Program-made: the position numbers and the translations under genes
Notes under the pieces: generated by a model
Databases searched by the model: none
What the model saw: the letters and a program-made list of their open reading frames with translations, nothing else
What the model was told of the DNA's origin: nothing
From: Streptomyces smyrnaeus
GTDB lineage: Bacteria > Actinomycetota > Actinomycetes > Streptomycetales > Streptomycetaceae
Assembly: GCF_017676345.1 (NCBI RefSeq)
Contig: NZ_JAFFZM010000005.1
Coordinates: 1 to 64,000 of the forward strand
Length of the DNA: 64,000 bases
Direction of reading: 5' to 3'
Shown: piece after piece, positions 1 through 8,882 of the stretch
Layout of the letters: the number at the start of each line of letters is the position of its first letter
How positions within the stretch are numbered: the stretch's first letter is position 1

Positions 1-25
1 GGCGGCTTCCCGGCGCCCTGGGGAG

Positions 26-1009
26 CTACTTCTCCAGCGACGGGGGCCGTACGGCCTGCAGAGCGAGGGACGGTTCGTCCACGAGTTGGATGCCGCGCTC
101 GTCCAGGGCCTTCTTGATGCGCCAGCGCAGCTCCCGCTCCACCGGCAGGTTCTTCTCGGGCATCGTCTTGACCGACACCCGCAGCACCATGGACTCCAGC
201 GTCACCTCGTCCAGGCCGAGCACCTGGACGGGCTCCCACAGGATCTCGTCCCAGGGCCGCTGCTTGCCCATCTCCTCGCCCGCCGCGACGACGACGTCCC
301 GTACCGCGTCCAAGTCCTCGTCGGCGCGTACCCGGACGTCGAGCGAGGCCATGGACCAGCCCTGGCTGAGGTTGCCGATGCGCTTGATCTCGCCGTTGCG
401 GATGTACCAGATCTCGCCGTCGTCGCCGCGCAGCTGCGTCACCCGCAGACCGATCTCCAGGACGACACCGGACGCCTCTCCCGCGTCCACCCGGTCGCCG
501 ACCCCGTACTGGTCCTCCAGGAGCATGAACATACCCGCCAGTACGTCCTTGACCAGGTCGCGGGCGCCGAAGCCCAGTGCTACGCCCGCGACACCGGCGC
601 TGGCCAGCAGCGGCGCGAGGTTGATCCCGAGTCCGGAGAGCACCGTCATCGCGGCAGTGCCCATGATCACGAACGAGGCCACGCTGCGCAGGATGGAGCC
701 GATCGCCTGGGACCGCTGTCTGCGGCGCTCGCCGCTCACCAGGAGTCCGCGCAGGGCGTTGCCGCTGTCGGCGATCTCGGCCCTGCGGTTCATCCGCGTT
801 ATCAGCTGGGTGATCGCGCGCCGGATCAGATAGCGCAGCACGACCGCGACGACGCAGACGAAGACGATCCGCAGGCCCGTGGCGAGCCAGTCCGACCAGT
901 TCTCCTGGACCCATCCGGCGGCTTCGCCCGCGCTGTCCTGGGCGTCCTCCAGGGACCGCGGCGGCTGGGGGCCGTCGGGCGTAGGGGATGCGCTGAGCAG
1001 CCAGTACAC
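26..1009 (-). CDS. MscS-family mechanosensitive ion channel
   Basis: Small-conductance mechanosensitive channel that would open under membrane tension. About 327 residues from the GTG at 1009. I chose this start because GGAAGG lies 7 bases upstream; the frame stays open to 1069, but the earlier codons have no Shine-Dalgarno. A transmembrane helix sits near residues 45-65 and another pair near 110-160, followed by the family's GFGARDLVKD-type pore/beta-domain junction and a segment rich in G-D-x-V (beta domain, LRGDDGEIWYIRNGEI). The C-terminal part is the mixed alpha/beta vestibule. The length fits short actinobacterial MscS proteins. It reads divergently from the HNH gene. Confidence 0.9.
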   Translation of the reverse strand: MYWLLSASPTPDGPQPPRSLEDAQDSAGEAAGWVQENWSDWLATGLRIVFVCVVAVVLRYLIRRAITQLITRMNRRAEIADSGNALRGLLVSGERRRQRSQAIGSILRSVASFVIMGTAAMTVLSGLGINLAPLLASAGVAGVALGFGARDLVKDVLAGMFMLLEDQYGVGDRVDAGEASGVVLEIGLRVTQLRGDDGEIWYIRNGEIKRIGNLSQGWSMASLDVRVRADEDLDAVRDVVVAAGEEMGKQRPWDEILWEPVQVLGLDEVTLESMVLRVSVKTMPEKNLPVERELRWRIKKALDERGIQLVDEPSLALQAVRPPSLEK

Positions 1010-1283
1010 AGGTTGACCTTCCGTGCGAGACACATCCGCAAGGCACCCGTACGAATGCCAGGACCACACTAACGGCGCAAGGGCTTCACATTTGATGCCT
1101 TGGAGCAGTATGAGGCCAGGTGTTCGAGTGAGATCGCTGATCCACGGGGGAGGTAGCCGGTGTGGTCCAAAACACGCTCAGCTCGTTGCCCGGTCGTGGT
1201 GGCGAAGTCACCAGGGCACGGGACACACTGAGGGGAGATCGTCACGGCGCGAGCCACGCGCCGCCGACGTACAAGGAGGCACC

Positions 1284-1823
1284 GTGCCGCATGTCCTGGT
1301 CCTCAACGCGTCGTACGAGCCGCTCGGCGTCGTACCGCTTCGCCGCGCGCTCGTACTCGTCCTCAACGGGAAGGCGATCAGCCTGGAGGACTCCGGCGCC
1401 CTGATGCACAGCGCGACCCATGTCATACCCGCCCCCAGCGTCGTCCGCCTCAAGCGGTTCGTGAGGGTGCCCTTTCGGGGCAGCGTCCCCCTCACCCGCC
1501 GCGCCCTGTTCGCCAGGGACGGCGGCCGATGCGCCTACTGCGGTGGCGTCGCAACCAGCGTCGACCATGTGATCCCGCGCAGCCGCGGAGGGGCGCACGC
1601 CTGGGAGAACGTGGTGGCGGCCTGCCGCCGCTGCAACCATGTGAAAGCCGACCGCCATGTCGCCGAGCTGGGCTGGCGGTTGCGCCACCAACCCGCCCCG
1701 CCCTCCGGCCTCGCCTGGCGCATCATCGGCACGGGGCATAGGGATCCGCGCTGGCTGCCCTATCTGCAGCCATACGGCGCGGACGATGATCTCGCCCGGA
1801 TCGACGGCAGAACCCCTGTCTGA
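1284..1823 (+). CDS. HNH endonuclease
   Basis: Small (179 aa) HNH nuclease of a family common in actinobacteria; its biological substrate is not established. The start is the GTG at 1284, preceded by AAGGAGG at good spacing; the open frame further upstream lacks that signal. Residues 1-80 form the usual N-terminal region (VLNASYEPLGVVPLRRA). Zinc-binding Cys pairs are CAYC (83-86) and CRRC (114-117), with the catalytic DH at 94-95 and the N-H of the third motif at 108-119. It is a single gene between divergent and convergent neighbours. Confidence 0.92.
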   Translation: MPHVLVLNASYEPLGVVPLRRALVLVLNGKAISLEDSGALMHSATHVIPAPSVVRLKRFVRVPFRGSVPLTRRALFARDGGRCAYCGGVATSVDHVIPRSRGGAHAWENVVAACRRCNHVKADRHVAELGWRLRHQPAPPSGLAWRIIGTGHRDPRWLPYLQPYGADDDLARIDGRTPV

Positions 1824-1986
1824 GACCCGGGCTTTGTTATGCCCGCACGCTCTGTCGCGCCCGCGCGCTCGCTGTGACGCCTGTGCGGCAACCCGTGACG
1901 GTCCCGCTCCGTGACGGTCCCGCCCCCGTGGGGGTGCCGCCCGGCGGCGCCCCCGCTGCCGCTCCGGGGAGCTGCTGGGCGGGGAG

Positions 1987-4900
1987 CTACCGGGCGCCCG
2001 AGCCGCCGTCGCGGTCGCCGTCGCCATCCCGCCGGGCGTGCTTGGCCCGGCCCGCGCTGTCCACGCCGTAGATCTCCACCGACCACAGCGAGATCCCGAA
2101 GCGTGTCGCCCGCTTGTCGCCGACCACCCGCACATAGCGGGTGTCCCTGGGGGCGTCCATCCGGACCGACTCCTTGCCGCCCTCGCCGTCCCGCACCGTG
2201 GCCGCGGTGCGCCAGCGCTTGCCGTCGGGGGAGACCTGCACGCGGTAGTGCGAGGGGTAGGCGTCCTGCCAGCGCAGCACGACCTGCCCCACCCGTGCCG
2301 GTTCGCCCAGCTTCAGCTGCACCCACTCGCCGTCCTCGGCGGGCGAGGACCACCGTGTGCCGCGCTTGCCGTCGGCCACCGCGGCCGCGGGGAAGTCCTT
2401 GGTCTCGTCCCCGGAGGACGTCACCTGTGCGTGCCGGGCCAGATCCGGTCCGGACGTGCGCGGGTAGGCCCGTACGGTGAGCGTGACCCGCTCGCCGCCG
2501 AACGAGACGGGGATGCGGTAACTGCCCGCCTTGACCGAGCTGTCGGCGCTGATGCGCAGCGGCACCTCGGTGGTGCTGCCCCGCCGCACGGTGGTGCGCA
2601 GCGGTGTCCGCACGGTGAAGCCCTTGGGTGCCTTCGCGGTGACCCTGCCGCGTACGTCGGTGGGCCGGTTCCCGCCCAGCCGCGCCGTGGCCCGGGCGGT
2701 ACCGCCGCCGATCTCCGCGTCCACGGTCGTACGGGGCAGCGACAGCGAGGCCGCCGGGGTGTCGGCGTACCAGGGCGTGATCTCGTGGACGACCGGCGGT
2801 TTCGTCTGCTCGCTCCACACCAGCCGCAGCGCGTCCGCCTCCGCGGCGCCGTGCCGACCGGCGGTCAGCTGCGTCCAGCCGGTCTGCGAGAGGGCCCCCA
2901 GCCGCTGCCACCCCTTGCCGGGCAGATGCGCCTCGACCGCGCCCCGGGTGCCCGAGTGCGGGCCGGTCAGCACCGTGACGGCGCGCAGCGGGCGCGGCTT
3001 GGGCAGTCGTACGGTCAGTCCTCCGGCAGTGCGCTCGTGGTGCCCGTCGTCGCCCTTCTTCGCGGCACCGGCCGCACCGGCTGTGTCGGTGGTCGCACCG
3101 GCTGTGTCGGCGGCGGACGGCGGGACGAGCATGGGCGGGCGCTCGGGCGCGAAGGTGTCGGCGGCCGGGCTCGTCGCCGCCCGGTAGGAGGTGCTCGGGT
3201 CGCCGTCCGCCGCCGAGGAGAGCGGGTGGTGCGGGGCGCCCTGCGGGCCGCCGCTCACCGGGAGCTGCCGGCCGCGCCCGTCCTGCGGCCGGGCCTTCGG
3301 CCCGTCCCCGGATCCGGGCCTGTCCTTGGACCCGGTCCTGTCCTTGGACCTGGGACCCGGACCGGGCGGCTGGGCCCCCGTCCAGCCGTCGGACAGGTCG
3401 AGCGCCTTGTCCGTGAAGTCGGCCAGCACGCCCTTGCCGACCGTCACCTCGCTCTTGGTGCTCTCGGCGCGCAGCCGCCGCGCCTCCAACTGCGCCTTCC
3501 AGGCGGCGGCCCCGTCACCGCGCGACTGCGCGACCAGCATGTCGACCGACGCCTCGCCCGCGGCGCCGAGCCGCGACAGTTGGGTCAGCCACGGTTCGAC
3601 CTCCTTGCCGAGCCCGTCCGGCACCTTGGAGGGGGCCGTACGCATCGTTGTGAAGGCGCTGCGCAGCTCGTCGGCCGCCTCGTCGAGCTCGGAGCCGTCA
3701 CCGTGCTCGTAGGCCTTCCAGAAGGCGTCCAGCAGCGGACGCACATACGCCGACTCGTCGCTGCCGAGCACCGAGGAGGCGTCGTTGCCGGCCAGCGCGT
3801 GCACGGCGGCCCGGGTGCCCGACGCGCTGCCGCGCCCCCCGGCCAGGTCGTCGATGGCGGCCTGCCAGGACTCCTTGGGGCGGTAGCCGCGCGGGTTCCA
3901 GGCGTAGTCGGCGGCCGTGAACAGCGGAATGCGGGAAGCAGTCGGCTGCTTCATCGCGTTGGTCAGCAGCGCGGCGGAGCCGGTCGCGACGGCGGGCTCG
4001 CGGCCGCGGTAGGGGCCGAGGAAGATCCGGTCGGACGCGAAGTCGTTGACCGGGTAGTTGTCCATCGTCACCAGGCGGTGGCGGGGGAACGCGTCACGGG
4101 CGCGGGCCAGTTCGGCGCCGGTGATGGTGCGGGGCACCACCCCTACTCCGCTCCAGCCGATCTCCACCCGGTCGTCCAGCTTCTCGGCGAGCGCGGCCCG
4201 GTACTCCGTACGGCCCTTCTGGTAGAACTCCGTCGGCACCACGGACAGCGGGGCCGCGTCCGGATGGCGCCGGGCCAGGTGCTCGGCGACCGCGTTGGCG
4301 AGCTCCGCCTGGGCGCGTGCCGCCGCCCGGGGGCCGGTGCCGTAGGTGTCCGCGTCCTTGTCGCAGTGCCATTCGCTGTAGCTGACGTCCTCGAAACGAA
4401 GCTGGAAGGCGCGCACTCCCAGGGCCCGCATCGCGTCGAGCTTGCGCAGCAGCGCCTTGCGGTCGTCCGGCGCGGAGAAGCACAGCCCCTGGCCGGGCGA
4501 GACCGCCCAGCCGAGGGTGACGTGGTTGCGCTCGGCCCGCTCGGCCAACTCGCGGAAGTCGGCGCGCTGCGCGGCCGGGTACGGGTCGCGCCAGCGGGAC
4601 GCCTGGCGGTACGGGTCGTCGCCCGGTGCGTACAGATAGCGGTTCTGCTTCGTACGGCCCAGGAAGTCCAGCTGGGAGAGGCGTTCCTGGTGCGTCCAGG
4701 GCTGGCCGTAGAAGCCCTCTGTCGTACCGCGGACGGAGGCGGTCGGCCAGTCGCGGACCGCGACGCCGGGGAAGCCGCGCCGGCCGTCCCGCTGCGTGGC
4801 GAGCTGTCGCAGCGTCTGCGCGGCGTGGAACAGCCCGTCCCCGTCCGTCCCTTCGAGCGCCACGGTCTCGTACCCGCCCGCCTGTCCGGAGGCCAGGCGG

Positions 4901-5337
4901 TAGCCGCCCGCGGGCAGGTCGCCGCGCGCGGGGGCGCGCAGCTCACGCAGCGCGGGGCCGGCCGACTCGGTGCCGACCCGCACGACGAGGCCCCGCAGAT
5001 GTCCGCTTCGGCCGGGACGCGACTCGTGCACCGTGCGCACGCCGGCCTCGCGCAGTGTTTCGCGGACGACCCGCAGGGCGTACTCGTCCGCGTTCTCGTC
5101 GGCGATCAGTGTGGCCTCGGAACCCGCCGGGACGAACTCGCCCTGGGCGCGCATCGACTGGGGGCGCGGCCAGACCGGGGGCAGCCCGTCGTGTGAGCTC
5201 TCGTCGTCCGGGCTGCCGGCGGCCGGGCCGTCCGGGGTGGCCGGGGGGGCGGCCTGTGCGGGTACGCCACCGAGGAGGCCGGAGACGACCGCCGCCGTGA
5301 GCGCGGCGGCTCCCATCCGGCCCCAGCCGCCAGGCAT
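1987..5337 (-). CDS. secreted GH84-type beta-N-acetylglucosaminidase with F5/8C domain
   Basis: Large secreted glycosidase of the GH84 (hyaluronidase / O-GlcNAcase-like) type, about 1116 aa. A signal peptide (MGAAALTAAVVSGLLGG..AQA) is visible just after the chosen ATG at 5337. The frame is open to 5565, but third-position GC drops sharply upstream of 5337, so I did not start there. An N-terminal GH20b-like domain (about 50-195) precedes the catalytic barrel, which opens with GTTEGFYGQPW (about 204). The catalytic acid pair, normally Asp-Asp, reads E316-D317 (LRFEDVSYSEW). A helical region follows, then a low-complexity linker with repeated SKDR/GSGD units, an NEW3-like beta domain and a discoidin-type F5/8C carbohydrate-binding domain near the C-terminus (RWSSPAEDGEWVQLKLG). 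The in vivo substrate is unknown. Confidence 0.88.
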   Translation of the reverse strand: MPGGWGRMGAAALTAAVVSGLLGGVPAQAAPPATPDGPAAGSPDDESSHDGLPPVWPRPQSMRAQGEFVPAGSEATLIADENADEYALRVVRETLREAGVRTVHESRPGRSGHLRGLVVRVGTESAGPALRELRAPARGDLPAGGYRLASGQAGGYETVALEGTDGDGLFHAAQTLRQLATQRDGRRGFPGVAVRDWPTASVRGTTEGFYGQPWTHQERLSQLDFLGRTKQNRYLYAPGDDPYRQASRWRDPYPAAQRADFRELAERAERNHVTLGWAVSPGQGLCFSAPDDRKALLRKLDAMRALGVRAFQLRFEDVSYSEWHCDKDADTYGTGPRAAARAQAELANAVAEHLARRHPDAAPLSVVPTEFYQKGRTEYRAALAEKLDDRVEIGWSGVGVVPRTITGAELARARDAFPRHRLVTMDNYPVNDFASDRIFLGPYRGREPAVATGSAALLTNAMKQPTASRIPLFTAADYAWNPRGYRPKESWQAAIDDLAGGRGSASGTRAAVHALAGNDASSVLGSDESAYVRPLLDAFWKAYEHGDGSELDEAADELRSAFTTMRTAPSKVPDGLGKEVEPWLTQLSRLGAAGEASVDMLVAQSRGDGAAAWKAQLEARRLRAESTKSEVTVGKGVLADFTDKALDLSDGWTGAQPPGPGPRSKDRTGSKDRPGSGDGPKARPQDGRGRQLPVSGGPQGAPHHPLSSAADGDPSTSYRAATSPAADTFAPERPPMLVPPSAADTAGATTDTAGAAGAAKKGDDGHHERTAGGLTVRLPKPRPLRAVTVLTGPHSGTRGAVEAHLPGKGWQRLGALSQTGWTQLTAGRHGAAEADALRLVWSEQTKPPVVHEITPWYADTPAASLSLPRTTVDAEIGGGTARATARLGGNRPTDVRGRVTAKAPKGFTVRTPLRTTVRRGSTTEVPLRISADSSVKAGSYRIPVSFGGERVTLTVRAYPRTSGPDLARHAQVTSSGDETKDFPAAAVADGKRGTRWSSPAEDGEWVQLKLGEPARVGQVVLRWQDAYPSHYRVQVSPDGKRWRTAATVRDGEGGKESVRMDAPRDTRYVRVVGDKRATRFGISLWSVEIYGVDSAGRAKHARRDGDGDRDGGSGAR

Positions 5338-5883
5338 CCCGGAGCGCGGGGGCACAACGGTGCCCGTGCCGACCCCCGGGACCGCCGGGTCGTGCTCACC
5401 GCGCGCTGTCCCCACCGCTGCCTCCCGATGTCCGACCGGAACCCCTCCGTCCAGCTTCCGTACGCCGCTGCCGCGCGCCCGTGCCGTGCGTACCGTACGT
5501 GCCGCTGTGTCTTCCGCCAGCACCATAGACACGGCGGCTCCATCCGGCGCACCGCGGGAAGCCACAGACGTGCCACAAAACGCGGTCGCCCGCGGATTCT
5601 ATGGTTCAGCGGCGCGGCCGTCGCGGGCTTTGGCCGGGTGACTGCCCGGCGTCCCGGCCCGCGGGCGCCCGACCGCGGGCCGCCCGTGGAGGCGGGTCCG
5701 CAAATACTGGCGCTGGTTGACCGTTTTGTCCCTTGGTTCTCCTTTCCGGGACCCGCCCTGTCGCTGATTCGCCGTGGGAACCGACGTGAGCTGGGACACG
5801 TTCCTTCCTCGGACACGTCTGCATGCCCGTCGACTGGGTAGGGCGAGTTGTGACCGACGTTTCGTCAACGAACGGAGGCCCCC
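5338..5883. other. 546-base divergent intergenic region
   Basis: This is the region between the glycosidase and the small gene upstream of malQ. Its left 230 bases are open in the glycosidase frame but have poor codon bias, so I treat them as leader. The right part is relatively AT-rich near 5700-5770 and ends with the ribosome site GGAGG at 5874-5878. I could not identify a convincing -35/-10 pair or an RNA gene. Confidence 0.5.
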
Positions 5884-6165
5884 GTGGCCGCGTCCGCTGA
5901 ACTCCTGATCTCCGCTCTCACCCCGCTGCCCCAACAGCGCGCACTCTCCAAACGAGGGCACGAGCCGGTAGACCTGTCCGGTGTGTCCGACCCCGACTCC
6001 GGACTCGACGGCTCGTGCTCCTGCGGCTGTGCCGACGCACCGCTCACCAGCGAGCCCCCGCTCGCCGACGCCACCCCGCTGACCAGTGAGCCCCCGCTCG
6101 CAGAGGCGCCCCTGACCAGCGAACCCACCGGGGTCGGTTACGGCACGGAGCCGGCGGAGATCTGA
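5884..6165 (+). CDS. small LTSEP-repeat protein coupled to malQ
   Basis: I do not recognise the function of this 93-aa protein. It starts with GTG at 5884, five bases after a strong GGAGG. Residues about 43-48 are a Cys-rich SCSCGC patch, followed by three imperfect copies of PLTSEPPLA(D/E)A and an acidic end. There is no signal peptide or membrane span. Its TGA stop overlaps the malQ ATG (TGATG), so the two are probably translationally coupled. That coupling suggests a role linked to maltodextrin metabolism, which is inference only. Confidence 0.75.
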   Translation: MAASAELLISALTPLPQQRALSKRGHEPVDLSGVSDPDSGLDGSCSCGCADAPLTSEPPLADATPLTSEPPLAEAPLTSEPTGVGYGTEPAEI

Positions 6166-8450
6166 TGGACCTCCCCCAGACTCCGTCCGGGGGGACGCTC
6201 CCCCGGACCCCGTCAGGGGGGACCCCCGTCGCGCGGCTCGCCGCGGCACACGGAGTCTCGCTCTCCTACGAGCCCGCACCGGGCCACCGGGTCCAGGTGC
6301 CCGAGGAGACGGTCGTCGCCGTGCTCGCGGCCCTGGGCGTCGACGCCTCGACGCCGCGCGCCGTCCGTGCCGCGCTGGAGCAGCACGAGTGGGACAGCCG
6401 CCGACTGCTGCCTCCCACCGTCGTGCTGCGCTCCGGCGGGCACCCCGGGCCGGCCGCCCACGCCGGCTTATCCGGCTCATCCGGTCCGTCCGGCCTGCCG
6501 GGCTGTCCGGCGCTGCCGGACGGCACCGCGCTGCGCGTCGTCACCGAGAGCGGCGAAACGCTCGACTGGGGCCCAAGGACGGCGCTGCCGCCCGGCGTCC
6601 ACACCCTGCTGGCCCACGCACCCGACGAGCGCTCCGCGCACAGCACGCTCCTCGTCGCCCCCGACGTCTTTCCCGCGCCTGGGACCCGCCCCGGAGCAAC
6701 ACGCGCGCACGGCCTCCTGGTGCAGCTGTACTCGCTGCTGTCCACCCGCTCCTGGGGCATGGGCGACCTCGCCGATCTGAGCGAGCTCGCCGGCTGGGCG
6801 GGACGCGCGCTGGGCGCCGACTTCGTCCAGCTCAACCCGCTGCACGCCGCCGTACCGGCCGCACCGGGCGGTCGCACGGACCCCTCGCCCTACCGCCCCT
6901 CCTCCCGCCGCTTCCCCGACCCGGTGCACCTGCGCGTCGAGGAGATCCCCGAGTACGCCTACCTCGACCCGGCCCAGCGCCGTGAGGCCGGCGCCCTGCT
7001 GCAGCGCGCCGCGGCCCTGCGCGAGAAGGTGCTGCGCGGTGCCGCGCACATCGACCGGGACGCCGTCTGGGAGCTGAAGCGCGCGGCGCTGGAGCTGGTC
7101 CGCACGGTGCCGCTGAGCCCCGGGCGCCGGGCCGCCTACTGCGACTTCCTCGCCGAGCGCGGACAGGCCCTGGAGGACCACGCCACCTGGTGCGCGCTGG
7201 CCGAACTGCACGGCCCCGACTGGCGCTCCTGGCCCGCGGGCCTGGACGACCCCCGCTCGGTGCGCACGGCACGCGCGCGTGACGAGCACATGGAGCGGAT
7301 CGACTTCCACAGCTGGACCGCCTGGCTCACCGACTGCCAGCTCGCCGCGGCGCAGCACACCGCCCGCGAGGCCGGCATGGCGATCGGGCTGGTGCACGAC
7401 CTGGCCGTCGGTGTGCACCCCAGCGGCGCGGACGCCTGGGCGCACCAGGACATCCTCGCCCAGGGCATGACGCTCGGCGCCCCGCCCGACGAGTTCAACG
7501 CCCGCGGCCAGGACTGGGGGCTGCCGCCCTGGCGCCCCGACGCGCTGTCCCGCGAGGGGTACGCGCCCTACCGCGAGATCCTCGCCGGGCTCTTCCGGCA
7601 CGCCGGCGCGCTGCGGGTCGACCATGTGATGGGCCACTCCCGGCTGTGGTGGGTGCCCGAGGGCCGCCCGCCCACCGAGGGCACCTATGTGCGGTACGAC
7701 ACCGAGGCCATGCACGGCGTCCTCGCCCTTGAGGCCCACCGCGCGGGTGCCGCAGTCATCGGGGAGGACCTGGGCACCGTCGAGCCGGGTGTCCGCGAGG
7801 AGCTGGCCGCCCGGCGGGTACTGGGCACCTCGGTGCTGTGGTTCGAGCGGGCCTACGGGAGCGGCGCCGCGGAGGGCGGGAAGGGCGGTGCCGCGCGCAG
7901 CGGTACCCGGGCCGCCGAGGAGGGCGCGGGCGCGGGGAGTGGGCGGCCCGCGCCGTTGCCGCCCGAGCGGTGGCGGGCCGACTGCCTGGCCACGGCGACC
8001 ACCCACGACCTGCCGAGCACCGCGGCCCGGCTGACCGGTTCCCATGTCGAGCTGCGCGAGCGCCTCGGCATGCTCACCCGGAGCGCCGAGGCCGAGCGGG
8101 CCGCACAGCGGTCCGAACTCGCCGAATGGCTCGCACTGTTCGAGCGCCTCGGGATGCTGCCGGAAGGCCCGGGGGACGAGGAGGGCGAGATCAAGGCCGT
8201 CTACCGTTTCCTCGCCGCGACGCCCGCCCGGATGGTCGGTGTCTGGCTGCCGGACGCCGTGGGGGACCGGCGCGCGCAGAATGTCCCGGGCACCAGCGAC
8301 GAGTACCCCAACTGGCGGCTTCCGCTGGCCGACGCCCGGGGCCGGCCCCGCGCGCTGGAGCAACTGGTGGCCTCCCCCCGCGCCCATGAGCTGTTCGCGG
8401 AGCTGCGCCGGGCCATGGGCCGCGGCGGGCCCGGGCCGACGACCCGATAA
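6165..8450 (+). CDS. malQ: 4-alpha-glucanotransferase (amylomaltase, GH77)
   Basis: Transfers alpha-1,4-glucan chains in maltodextrin and glycogen metabolism in the cytoplasm. It has 761 aa, within the range of actinobacterial MalQ. The GH77 catalytic residues are visible: nucleophile D486 (RVDHVMG), acid/base E534 (GEDLG) and D615 (THDLPS). The start overlaps the stop of the upstream small gene. Residues 5-20 are encoded by a tandem pair of short hairpin repeats. Residue L102 is a TTA codon inside a Gly/Ser/Pro-rich loop, so translation may depend on the bldA tRNA. A Gly/Ala-rich insertion lies around 565-600 (SGAAEGGKGGAARSG). Both low-complexity segments are probably surface loops. Confidence 0.95.
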   Translation: MDLPQTPSGGTLPRTPSGGTPVARLAAAHGVSLSYEPAPGHRVQVPEETVVAVLAALGVDASTPRAVRAALEQHEWDSRRLLPPTVVLRSGGHPGPAAHAGLSGSSGPSGLPGCPALPDGTALRVVTESGETLDWGPRTALPPGVHTLLAHAPDERSAHSTLLVAPDVFPAPGTRPGATRAHGLLVQLYSLLSTRSWGMGDLADLSELAGWAGRALGADFVQLNPLHAAVPAAPGGRTDPSPYRPSSRRFPDPVHLRVEEIPEYAYLDPAQRREAGALLQRAAALREKVLRGAAHIDRDAVWELKRAALELVRTVPLSPGRRAAYCDFLAERGQALEDHATWCALAELHGPDWRSWPAGLDDPRSVRTARARDEHMERIDFHSWTAWLTDCQLAAAQHTAREAGMAIGLVHDLAVGVHPSGADAWAHQDILAQGMTLGAPPDEFNARGQDWGLPPWRPDALSREGYAPYREILAGLFRHAGALRVDHVMGHSRLWWVPEGRPPTEGTYVRYDTEAMHGVLALEAHRAGAAVIGEDLGTVEPGVREELAARRVLGTSVLWFERAYGSGAAEGGKGGAARSGTRAAEEGAGAGSGRPAPLPPERWRADCLATATTHDLPSTAARLTGSHVELRERLGMLTRSAEAERAAQRSELAEWLALFERLGMLPEGPGDEEGEIKAVYRFLAATPARMVGVWLPDAVGDRRAQNVPGTSDEYPNWRLPLADARGRPRALEQLVASPRAHELFAELRRAMGRGGPGPTTR
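6170..6228. repeat. tandem pair of short GC hairpin elements inside malQ
   Basis: Two adjacent copies of a hairpin: CCCCC-A-GAC-TCC-GTC-C-GGGGG, then CCCCC-G-GAC-CCC-GTC-A-GGGGG. The same design recurs near 15458, 51087 and 54763. Here it is read in frame as the PSGGT-type residues at the MalQ N-terminus. Confidence 0.75.
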
Positions 8451-8497
8451 GAGCACCCCGGCGCGCGGTGCGACAACCCGTCCGATATGTTGGCTGC

Positions 8498-8734
8498 GTG
8501 AGCAACGAGGTCAACAAGAACGCCCTGCGCGCAGGTACGGTCACCGCTGGTGTGACGCTGATGACGCTGCTGTCGTCCCCCGCCTTCGCGCTCACCCGCG
8601 ACGACGGCGACGACCCGGGCCCCGGCCTGAGCATCGCCGAGACCCTGGGGCTGTACGTCGCAGCGCCGATCGTGCTCTTCCTGCTGATCGCCGGGCTCGT
8701 CATGGTCGGCGACAGGCACAAGAAGAACAGCTGA
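8498..8734 (+). CDS. small secreted/membrane protein
   Basis: A 78-aa protein of unknown function. A hydrophobic signal-like segment (about 15-31, ending AFA) is followed by an acidic Asp/Gly stretch, then a clear transmembrane helix (about 50-68) and a short basic tail (DRHKKNS). This predicts a tiny envelope protein anchored by its C-terminus. The GTG start at 8498 has no ribosome site but follows a TATGTT -10-like hexamer by 6 bases, suggesting a leaderless message. It lies 47 bases after malQ. Conservation in other Streptomyces is my expectation, not shown here. Confidence 0.8.
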   Translation: MSNEVNKNALRAGTVTAGVTLMTLLSSPAFALTRDDGDDPGPGLSIAETLGLYVAAPIVLFLLIAGLVMVGDRHKKNS

Positions 8735-8822
8735 CGCCACACGGGGCGCGCTGCCGGGCCTCGGCGGGCCGGGCCATTATCGGCCGTCGAACTCCCGTGC
8801 TTTAGTACAGGGTTGTCCGCGT

Positions 8823-8844
8823 TGTGTGACAGCTGTGTCACACA
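8823..8844. promoter_or_regulatory. perfect 9-bp inverted repeat, operator candidate
   Basis: Arms TGTGTGACA (8823-8831) and TGTCACACA (8836-8844) flank the 4-base spacer GCTG. It lies about 40 bases before the ATG of the endonuclease-like gene, where a repressor or activator dimer would bind. Confidence 0.6.
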
Positions 8845-8882
8845 CGTTGGCTTCGTGCGGGCAGTGGGGAATCGCCCACAGC

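Noticed and set aside
2038..5196. Plus-strand open frame of 1052 codons
   Set aside because: It is opposite the GH84 gene, which has signal peptide, catalytic and binding domains; the plus frame is compositional only.
8823..8844. Palindrome as a CRP site
   Set aside because: The half-sites TGTGA and TCACA are 8 bases apart, not 6, and it does not fit the Streptomyces Crp spacing either.
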